NCBI GenBank assembly: GCA_964580465.1
Contig: CAZOKJ010000014.1
Location: forward strand, 1-55,007
Reading direction: 5' to 3'
Length of the DNA stretch: 55,007 nt
From: Taishania sp964580465
GTDB taxonomy: Bacteria; Bacteroidota; Bacteroidia; Flavobacteriales_D; Crocinitomicaceae
The notes beneath the pieces were generated by a model. That model was not told where the DNA came from. It ran no database searches and saw only the letters and a program-made list of their open reading frames with translations. Position 1 is the stretch's first letter; each line of letters starts with the position of its first letter. Both the position numbers and the translations under genes were made by a program. Below, one piece after another: positions 44,120 through 52,900 of this stretch.

Positions 44120-44289
44120 ATAAGATTAAGTTGAGGACCTACGAAGTTCTTGGCTTGGAGATTTATATTACTGAAGTGCTGTCGCTTGTTCTGTATGAAC
44201 GAAGTTTTATTCTGCACAGGAAGAAACGATTCTACATTTTATTTTATTAATCAAACACAGATTTATAGCAACTATTTAATTAAAAAATG

Positions 44290-44297
44290 TATTTTTG
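44290..44297 (+). promoter_or_regulatory. Putative -7 box (TATTTTTG) of the sensor kinase gene
   Basis: TATTTTTG lies 19 bases before ATG 44317 and overlaps an upstream in-frame ATG at 44287, which is therefore unlikely to be the start. No -33 TTG was found at standard spacing. Confidence 0.45.
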
Positions 44298-44316
44298 TTT
44301 AACTAAATTACGGGTA

Positions 44317-46524
44317 ATGCGTTTTTTTCTGTTTTTATCTCTTCTTTTTGTTTCTATTCTTTCACCATTGGCTCAAGATGGTGTAAAGGAAAACAATTTA
44401 ATAGGGAAGATAGAAAGTGAAAAAAATTCAAAAAAACGGTACGGTTTACAATTAGAATTAGGAAAACTATACCAAGTTAGCAACATAAAAAAAGCTGACT
44501 CCATCGCTACATTACTGATTTCATCAAGTATTGTTTTTAATGATTCTACTCGTCTTTCAGCTCTATTGTTTAAAGCAGAAACATCTTTATTGAATGGAGA
44601 TCGAAACAACTACTTCAAGTATGTTTTGGAATGTCAACCTTTTTTAAATCGTGTTAACAATGAAGCCATACAACTTGAAATCAACCGCCATTTAGCAACG
44701 TATCATTTATTAACAAAAGAGCTCGAAACTGCTGATTTTTATATTCGTAGACTCCTAAAAACTGCTCGTTCGTTAAATTCCAAGCAAGAATTAGCACGTG
44801 GTTATTTACTTTTAGCTCAAAATTACGCTTCGCTTAATGAACGCGATTCTTCTTTGTATTTTATAGATATTGCCATTCAAAATGCCAGAAGAACATCCAA
44901 CAAAGCTTTGCTTTCAGAATGTTTTCACCAACAAGCACTAACTTACAAGCAATTCAATCAATTAGAGTTAGGAGTTGCGAAAGATATTTTAGCTCTTCAA
45001 ATAGCAACAGAAATCAATCACTATCGCTTGATGTCACTTTTTTCTATTGACATTGGTCGATCACAATACCTCATCCACAACCTTAAAGAAGCAGAATATT
45101 ACTTCAATCAAGCACTTGAATACGCTGTAAAAATTAATGATGACAACAACAAAGGAACAGCTTTAGTAGAATTAGCAACGATTTATTTCAATAAAAAAAA
45201 TGACAATGAAGCACTTTCTAATTGTCAAAAGGCTATTCAAATTTTCGAAAAATACAACAACGAGGAAGGTTTAGGTAATGCCTACAATACGCTTGGGGTA
45301 ATTTATCGTGAAAAGCAGGAGTTCATTAAAGCAAGTTCTCAATTCAACAAAGCACTCATTCATTTTGAAGCAATTGGATATAAAGCTCAAATTGCCAATG
45401 TGTATCACAATGTTGGAACAGTATTTTATGCCCAAAAAAAATACGACAACGCATTACATTACCTTAACAAAGCTATTGAAATTAGTAAATTGTACAACTA
45501 TTCATCACAACTTTACAGTTCTTACCGCGTAATTGCTGATGTATATAAAAGCACAGGAAAAACACAAAAAGCATTGGAGTACATGGATTTGTATGCCAAT
45601 TACATGGATAGCAACGTTATTGAGCAAGCAACAGGAAAAATAGCAGAACTCAACGAATTATATCGTGCTGAACAACGAGATCGTTTAATTTTATCGCAAT
45701 CAGATTCGTTGGATCGTCAACGACATGAAAAGGAATTAACATCTGCTCAATTAGAAAATGTACAATTAAAAAACAGTTTTCAAACCTATTTTATTATTGG
45801 TTTCTTTGTTGTAGCCTTTCTTTTTGGAGTGATTTTTTACATTCGTTGGAATCAAACAAAGATAAAACAACAGCAACGCGAAGCAGAAATGAACCAAAAA
45901 CTGTTGCGTACGCAAATGAACCCTCACTTTGTTTTCAATGCCATGTCGGTTATTCAAAGTTATATTTACGAAAACGATGTGCAAAATTCTTCAAAATTTC
46001 TTGTTAACTTTTCACGATTAATGCGTTTAATACTTGAAAACTCCTCCAAAGAGGAAATTCGAATAGAACTAGAAGAAGAAATTTTGCAAAAATACTTAGA
46101 AACACAAAAATTGCGCTTTGAAGATCGTTTTTCATTCCATATCTTCATAGATGAAGAATTGCGCCATGAAAACGCAATGATTCCTCCGATGATTACTCAA
46201 CCATTTATCGAAAACTCCATTGAACATGGGCAATTACATACATTGGAAGACGGTTTTATTCACATTTATTTCCGAAAAAATGGAGATATGCTTGAAGTAA
46301 GTATTGAAGACAATGGAATTGGGCGTAAGGGAGCTGAAAAGAACAAAAAAAGTCGTGATCATAAGAGTATGGCGATGAATATTACGTATGAACGAATCAA
46401 CAACTTAAATAAAAAATACAAAACAGAAGGATATCTGTTAGTGGAAGATTACGATAAAAATTTGCAAACTGGCACGAAAGTATTAATTTCGTTGCCATAT
46501 AGAACCGAAACACAGACACTATAA
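44317..46524 (+). CDS. TPR-containing LytS-type sensor histidine kinase
   Basis: Protein of 735 residues. A signal-like N-terminal segment (RFFLFLSLLFVSILSPLAQ) suggests the sensor part is periplasmic. About ten tetratricopeptide repeats follow to residue 450. One membrane helix (YFIIGFFVVAFLFGVIFYI) is near 495-515, then a coiled stretch. The His_kinase domain holds the phospho-acceptor His537 in MNPHFVFNAM. The ATPase part has PPMITQPFIENSIEHG (N box) and IEDNGIG. It is 11 bases from the response regulator gene and clearly acts with it. The signal is unknown. Confidence 0.93.
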   Translation: MRFFLFLSLLFVSILSPLAQDGVKENNLIGKIESEKNSKKRYGLQLELGKLYQVSNIKKADSIATLLISSSIVFNDSTRLSALLFKAETSLLNGDRNNYFKYVLECQPFLNRVNNEAIQLEINRHLATYHLLTKELETADFYIRRLLKTARSLNSKQELARGYLLLAQNYASLNERDSSLYFIDIAIQNARRTSNKALLSECFHQQALTYKQFNQLELGVAKDILALQIATEINHYRLMSLFSIDIGRSQYLIHNLKEAEYYFNQALEYAVKINDDNNKGTALVELATIYFNKKNDNEALSNCQKAIQIFEKYNNEEGLGNAYNTLGVIYREKQEFIKASSQFNKALIHFEAIGYKAQIANVYHNVGTVFYAQKKYDNALHYLNKAIEISKLYNYSSQLYSSYRVIADVYKSTGKTQKALEYMDLYANYMDSNVIEQATGKIAELNELYRAEQRDRLILSQSDSLDRQRHEKELTSAQLENVQLKNSFQTYFIIGFFVVAFLFGVIFYIRWNQTKIKQQQREAEMNQKLLRTQMNPHFVFNAMSVIQSYIYENDVQNSSKFLVNFSRLMRLILENSSKEEIRIELEEEILQKYLETQKLRFEDRFSFHIFIDEELRHENAMIPPMITQPFIENSIEHGQLHTLEDGFIHIYFRKNGDMLEVSIEDNGIGRKGAEKNKKSRDHKSMAMNITYERINNLNKKYKTEGYLLVEDYDKNLQTGTKVLISLPYRTETQTL

Positions 46525-46535
46525 AACCTATAGAC

Positions 46536-47279
46536 ATGAAAAAAGCGATTATTATTGATGACGAAAACAGAACAAGGGATTTAATCTCAAAAATGATTAA
46601 TTCTTTTGGTTTAAACATTGAAGCTATTCCAGCAGCTGGAAGCGTTCAAGAGGGAATTAAAGCCATCGAAGAACATCAGCCTGACATCGTGTTTTTAGAC
46701 ATTCAAATGCCTGACGGTACTGGTTTTGACTTGTTGAAAGCTATTCCCAACAAAAATTTTGAAGTTATCTTCATTACTGCACACGAGGAATTTGCAATCA
46801 AGGCGATTAAATTTAGTGCGTTGGACTATATTTTAAAACCTGTTGACCAAGATGAATTGAGAAGTGCGGTTGAACGCGCACTTGCTACAATGGCCGACAA
46901 ACGTGATGAAAGTCAATTTGAAGCATTGCAAAACAACATTTCACCACAACAAAAACGTCGTTTGGTTTTAAAAACACAAGACTCTGTTCACGTGATAGAT
47001 TTGGATCAAATTATTCGATGCGAAGCCGATAGAAACTATACCTCTTTCTACTTAAACGAAGGAAAGAAAATCATTGTTTCCAAAACATTAAAAGATTTTG
47101 AGACTTTATTAACTGGTTATAATTTTATCCGTGTACAGCAATCCCATTTAATCAACCTTGATTATGTAGATAAGTACATCAAAGCGAATGGAGGTGCTGT
47201 TGTGATGCGCGATGGTTCAGAAGTTCCTTTGTCTCCAGCAAAGCGCGAATTATTTTTCAAAATTTTGGAATCACTTTAA
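46536..47279 (+). CDS. LytTR-family response regulator
   Basis: Protein of 247 residues. The receiver domain has DDE at residues 8-10, the phosphorylation site Asp55 in VFLDIQMPDG and Lys in YILKPVD. A LytTR DNA-binding domain covers about 145-245 (IIRCEADRNYTSFYL, FIRVQQSHLINLDYVDKY). It forms a two-component system with the upstream kinase. No target site was identified. Confidence 0.96.
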   Translation: MKKAIIIDDENRTRDLISKMINSFGLNIEAIPAAGSVQEGIKAIEEHQPDIVFLDIQMPDGTGFDLLKAIPNKNFEVIFITAHEEFAIKAIKFSALDYILKPVDQDELRSAVERALATMADKRDESQFEALQNNISPQQKRRLVLKTQDSVHVIDLDQIIRCEADRNYTSFYLNEGKKIIVSKTLKDFETLLTGYNFIRVQQSHLINLDYVDKYIKANGGAVVMRDGSEVPLSPAKRELFFKILESL

Positions 47280-47306
47280 TGTAAAAAAAACATACGCTAC
47301 CATAAA

Positions 47307-49811
47307 TCAATTATTGATTTGTGATTGTCGGCGTTTAAACCATTTGTAAATTTCCATCCAAAACACTGATAGCACTGAAACTCCCATTGCTATTAGGAGA
47401 TTTACTATGTTCAAAGCTTCTACTTCGAAAAAATCAGCTACAAATGGAACATAAAGAATTATTCCTACAAGTAGAAATATAGCTGTGGTGATCATAACCA
47501 TTAACTTGTTTTTATAACGTAGTGTGGTGAAAACGCTATAATAAAATGAGCGATTGGTATAAGTTAAAAACACATTAGAAAATACAACCGTTGTAAAAAC
47601 CATTGCTCTTGTAAATGTTTCTGAATCTCCCAAATTTAAACTCAATTGGTAAATAGCTAAGACCCCAATTCCTATCATTACCCCTTGAAGAATACTAATA
47701 TTCAATTCTTTCCAACTGAGAAATGTCTCGGACATTTTACGTGGAGCTTGTTGCATCGTGTTTTTTTCAATAGGTTCATTTTCATACACAATTGAACATG
47801 TTGGCCCCATGACTAACTCAAAAAAAATAACATGAATGGGCGTAAAAATAGAAGGATAAATCCAGCCTAAAATCAACGGAATTGAAACAGTTGTAATCAG
47901 TGGAATATGAATCGAAATAATGTATTGAATTGCTTTTTTAAGGTTAGCATAAATACGTCTTCCAGCAGCAATTCCAAGTACCAACTTACTTAAATCATCA
48001 TCCACAATGATTAAATCAGCTGCCGATTTGGCTATTTCTGTACCTTTCTGACCCATTGCAACACCGATATGCGCTGCTTTTAAAGCAGGTGCATCATTTA
48101 CACCATCACCTAGCATTGCAACAATTTCACCATTATCTTTCAAGGCATTAACAACGGTCAATTTAGACTCAGGAAACATACGAGCAAACAAACTTACTTC
48201 ATCTACGGTTTTGCTCAGCTCGTCTTTCGACATAGCATTCACTTCTGCTCCACTGATGGAATGATCATAATTGGTTACACCTGCTTGCTTTGCAATTGCT
48301 CGGGTCGTATCAATATTATCTCCAGTAATTACTTTCAAATCGATTCCTGCCTCTTCAATTTGCTGAAATACAGTATCAATCCCTACTTTTGGAGGATCAT
48401 AAAACACAGTAAAACCGATAAATTCAAAGGAAAAATCTGTTTGTTTTTCTGGGAAAGTAGTCCCATCAAATTGAGCTTTAGCCACGCCAAGTACCCTATA
48501 TCCTTCCTTTCCAAATGCTGTAATTAACTCTTTGCAAAAGTTCGTTTCCTCCTCCGTCAATCTTGAAACTGCCAAAATAGCTTCAGGAGCTCCTTTGGCT
48601 GCAATGATACGCTGGCCAACTTTGTTTTCCAAAACATGCGTCATCATAGGAGGTTTCCCCTCTAATGGATACTCGTGAACAAGTTCAAATTGAGAGCGAA
48701 CATCCTCTGGTTGCGTTGCTTCATACACTTGATGCACTGTTTTTTCCATTGGGTCAAATGGAACTGGTTCACTACTCCACATGGCATATTGAATCAAATC
48801 ATGCAAGGAAGAATCTTGAAACTCCTCTTTGGTGTATTTTTTCCTTGTTTTAAAGTCATACAAAGCGCCTAATTGCATAACATTTTGAGTAATTGTACCC
48901 GTTTTATCTGTACAAATAACCGTTGTACTTCCCAATGTTTCTACCAAATCACTCCGTTTCACAATCACCCCATCTTTCATCATTTTCCATGCGCCAATCG
49001 CCATAAAAGTAGTGAAAGCAACAGGTATTTCTTCTGGTAGCAAAGACATTGCAATGGTTAATGCCCCAAGTAAACTGTCTAAAATTTTTCCTGATTGAAA
49101 GTAGCTATATGCCCAAAAAGCACAAAATATCACAATACCAATAATCGCCATCGATTTAACGAATCGATTTATTTGTATTTGCAAAGGCGACTTTTCTTGT
49201 TTAACCGCTGCTAATGATTTGCCTATTTGTCCAACTTTGGTAGCTACACCAATTGCTGTAACCTCAACAATAGCAAGACCGGCAACAACTGCTGTTCCTG
49301 CATATACAAATTTGTCTTCAGTTTGTGTTGATTTAAAAACACTTATACTTTCTCCAGTTAAAGAAGATTCATTCACTGAAAAATCATTACTATACAAAAT
49401 GGCTGCATCAGCATTAACACTATTTCCTTCGACTAAGAGACATAAATCTCCTATTACAATTTCACTTGTCGGTATCGCAATAACTTCGCCATTTCGAATG
49501 ACCTTACTTATAGGTTCAGATAGTTTTTTTAATTCATCAAGTGCTTTATCACTTATGGTATATTGATACAATTCCAAAGCTATTACAACAATCATTGCAA
49601 GCATCATAAAAAATGCTTCCTGCCATTCTCCCAGAATAAAATAAATGGTTGTAATAACAATCAGTAGAATGAGCATTGGCTCCATAAAAACATGCGCCAA
49701 CACATGCCATTTAGAATGACCTTCTACTTCTAAATCATTGTGTCCATTTTTTTGACGTGATTCTTCTACTTCTTTATTCGTCAAACCTTTAAATTCCTCA
49801 GGTAAATTCAT
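47307..49811 (-). CDS. P2-type cation-transporting ATPase, probably calcium
   Basis: Membrane ATPase of 834 residues. The actuator motif TGES is at 152-155, the metal-site helix PEEIP at 259-263, and the phosphorylated Asp302 in TDKTGTIT. MLGDGVNDAPAL is the hinge motif. Ten membrane segments are plausible. No N-terminal CxxC domain and no CPC motif occur, which argues against heavy-metal transport. PEEIP instead of PEGL fits a bacterial calcium-ATPase-like group. ATG 49811 is preferred over a GTG two codons upstream. Confidence 0.9.
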   Translation of the reverse strand: MNLPEEFKGLTNKEVEESRQKNGHNDLEVEGHSKWHVLAHVFMEPMLILLIVITTIYFILGEWQEAFFMMLAMIVVIALELYQYTISDKALDELKKLSEPISKVIRNGEVIAIPTSEIVIGDLCLLVEGNSVNADAAILYSNDFSVNESSLTGESISVFKSTQTEDKFVYAGTAVVAGLAIVEVTAIGVATKVGQIGKSLAAVKQEKSPLQIQINRFVKSMAIIGIVIFCAFWAYSYFQSGKILDSLLGALTIAMSLLPEEIPVAFTTFMAIGAWKMMKDGVIVKRSDLVETLGSTTVICTDKTGTITQNVMQLGALYDFKTRKKYTKEEFQDSSLHDLIQYAMWSSEPVPFDPMEKTVHQVYEATQPEDVRSQFELVHEYPLEGKPPMMTHVLENKVGQRIIAAKGAPEAILAVSRLTEEETNFCKELITAFGKEGYRVLGVAKAQFDGTTFPEKQTDFSFEFIGFTVFYDPPKVGIDTVFQQIEEAGIDLKVITGDNIDTTRAIAKQAGVTNYDHSISGAEVNAMSKDELSKTVDEVSLFARMFPESKLTVVNALKDNGEIVAMLGDGVNDAPALKAAHIGVAMGQKGTEIAKSAADLIIVDDDLSKLVLGIAAGRRIYANLKKAIQYIISIHIPLITTVSIPLILGWIYPSIFTPIHVIFFELVMGPTCSIVYENEPIEKNTMQQAPRKMSETFLSWKELNISILQGVMIGIGVLAIYQLSLNLGDSETFTRAMVFTTVVFSNVFLTYTNRSFYYSVFTTLRYKNKLMVMITTAIFLLVGIILYVPFVADFFEVEALNIVNLLIAMGVSVLSVFWMEIYKWFKRRQSQINN

Positions 49812-49900
49812 AAACACATTGATTTAAAAATAATGTGCAAATTACAAAAAATTATGGTTGGTTCATAAAAAAGTATTCATTATTACAATTATAAAATATT

Positions 49901-52900
49901 CTATCGAATTAGATTTATATGCCCAATAAACTGTTTACGTTCATCATTAGCTGTAGTTTTCACTTCTATTTTCCACACGTACGTTCCATCTTGACATAAA
50001 TTTCCATTCACTCCATACGTACCATCCCAACCGAAATTTACGTCATGTGATTCAAATATCTTCTCTCCCCATCTATTAAAAATAAGAAGAGTATAGTCAT
50101 AAGCATCATAACCATGAGTGAACACAGGCTTGAACACGTTGTTGTGCTCATCGCCATCTGGTGTAAATGCATTTGGAACATAGAACAATAAATCATCTCC
50201 CATTTTTACTTGGTGATAAGCTGTGTCTACACATCCGTAAGAGTTATATGCAATTAATTGGATGGTATAAATTCCAGCTTTATCATTAGGAAAATCATGT
50301 GTAGGAGAAAAATCAAACGATAGTGAACTATCATCCCCAAAATCCCAAATATAAGAATCTGCATCAACTGACTCATTCACCATTTGCGATGTCCATTGAT
50401 AAGAGGTTAACACTGTTTCTGTTGGGTGAAAATTAGCAATTGGCTGAGGATAAACACAAATATAATTTTGCTGTGTTAATGCATTGGTACAACCTTCTGG
50501 AGTACTTACTTCCAATGTCACATCATAACAACCTGGCTCATCAAAAGTTGTTGAAACAGATGTGCATCCTTCCAACACTTGGCCATTTCCAAAATACCAT
50601 TTACAGCTTGATAAATTCCCTACTGAATGGTTGTATAAAACTGGGTGAATTGGATCACAACCCGTTAAATTATCCCCATCAAAACTTACAATAGGCGTAG
50701 GAATAACTGTTATCGTTACTTGATCTGTATTTTTACATCCGTTGTTATCCGTGCCCGTTACTGTATAAGTTGTTGTACTTGCTGGAGTAAAGGCTACATT
50801 ATTTGTCACTCCTTGATTCCAAGCATAAGTCGTAGCTCCTGAGCCTGATAGCGTAACAGATACACCTTCACACACAGTCTGATTACTTCCTGCTTCTACA
50901 GTTGGCAAAGCATGGATTGTAACAGTTGTCGATGTGTTTTGAACTTGTTGACATGCATTTGAACTTCCTTCTACAATCGAGGAAATTGTATAAGTGAAAG
51001 TCCCGACCGTATTGGTAGGTACCTGAATCGTGTAAGTACCATTCGCATCAGAAGTTGCTGTTAAGTTAGAACCTCCATTCACATTATAAGTGAAAACATA
51101 AGGCGCAGCTCCAGTCGATCCGGTGAATACTACTTGAGGTGAATTAGCATCCATGTGACAAGCTGCAACAGCTGTAGAAATTGATGCTATCGGAAGCGGT
51201 TTGACTTCAATGGTTTCAACCTCATTTAAGTTTTGATGACATCCTGTTTGAGGATCTAAAACATCTGTTAAAGTATAAACATAGGTACCAGGTATAGTTG
51301 ATGATTGCGCAACTGAAACAGAAGCATCTACACCAATTGGAACAGCTGCAGGAGAAGAAATTGTTTGAACAGGCCCTCCATTCACAGTGTAACTAAATGT
51401 GTATACACTTGAGCTATATTGCCCCGTAAAAGTTACATCATGATCTCCTGAATTCTGACATACCGTAATTGTTCCACTACTTGTTGCACTAGGCATCGGG
51501 TTTACAGTGACTATCGCTGTTCCTGTTTGTGATTGTGAACAACCTGTTGCTACATCTTCTACAGAAAGTAATGCGTAACTAAAAGTTCCTGCAGTTGTTG
51601 TGGGAACAATAATTGAGGCACTATTACCAGTTGATGTAATCGTTTGTGGTGCTCCGCCATTCAAGGTATAAGTAAACTGATAATTTGAAGTTCCATTTGC
51701 CCCAGTAAATGTTATTGTTGCTGATGGATCTCCTTGACAACGCGTAACTGTACCAGCAATTGAAGCTGTAGGTTGTGGATTGACAGTTATCACCTGTGAT
51801 GAAGTAAGATTTTGATTACAACTTGTTATAGGGTCAGCAACATTTGTCAAAGCATAAGTATACGTTCCTGCAACATTTGTCGGAGCAGTAATTGTCGCTG
51901 TAGTACTAAAACCAATTGTTGAAACAGATTGGCTACCTCCTCCATTTATTGTGTATGTAAAATTATAACCTCCAGAACTATTGCTTCCAGTAAACGTTAA
52001 TGTCGGTTGTGAATCATTTTGGCAAACTGTAGTAGTTCCAGCTAAAGAAGCATTTGGAAGTGGATTAATCACAACCGTAGCATTACCAGTTTGCGTATTA
52101 GAACAAGTTGTAGAACTAGCGTCTTGAAGAGAAACCAATTCATAGCTAAATGTACCTGAAACAGTAGTTGGAACAGTTATTGTAGCTGTATTACCTGTTG
52201 AAGTAATTGTTTGATTAGCCCCTCCATTTAATGTATAAGTAAACACGTAAGGTGCTGTCCCATTTGCTCCTGTAAATGTAACAACTTGATTGGTTGGATC
52301 ATTTTGACATACTGTTGAAGTTCCAGAAATTGTAGCTGTTGGCATAGGATTTACAGTAATCGTTGCTGAACCTGTTTGATTATTTGTACAAGATGTGGAA
52401 CTAGCATCGGTAACTGAAATTAAATTATAAGTAAATGTACCAGCAATAGAAGTTGGCACAGCAAGCGTAATAGCATTTCCAGCCAACGTTGTAATAGTTT
52501 GATTTGCACCGCCATTCACATTGTAGGTAAATGTATAAGGTGCTGTCCCATTTGCTCCTGTAAATGTAACGTTTGGTTGTGCCCCATTTTGACAAATAGA
52601 AGTAGTTCCTGCTATTGTTGCTGTTGGTAAAGGATTAACTGTAATAGTAGCTACTCCTGTTTGTACATTTGAACAAACTGTTGCACTTGCATCCGAAACA
52701 GCTAATAAATTATAGGTATAAGTACCTGATAAAGTCGTCGGCACTGCAACTTGGACAGAGTTTCCAGTAACAGTTGTGACTGTTTGACTCGCACCACCAT
52801 TCACATTGTAAGTAAATGTATAAGGTGCGGAGCCCCCTGCACCACTAAATGTTACCGAAGGTTGAGTTCCATTTTGACAAACAGAAGTAGTTCCTGAAAC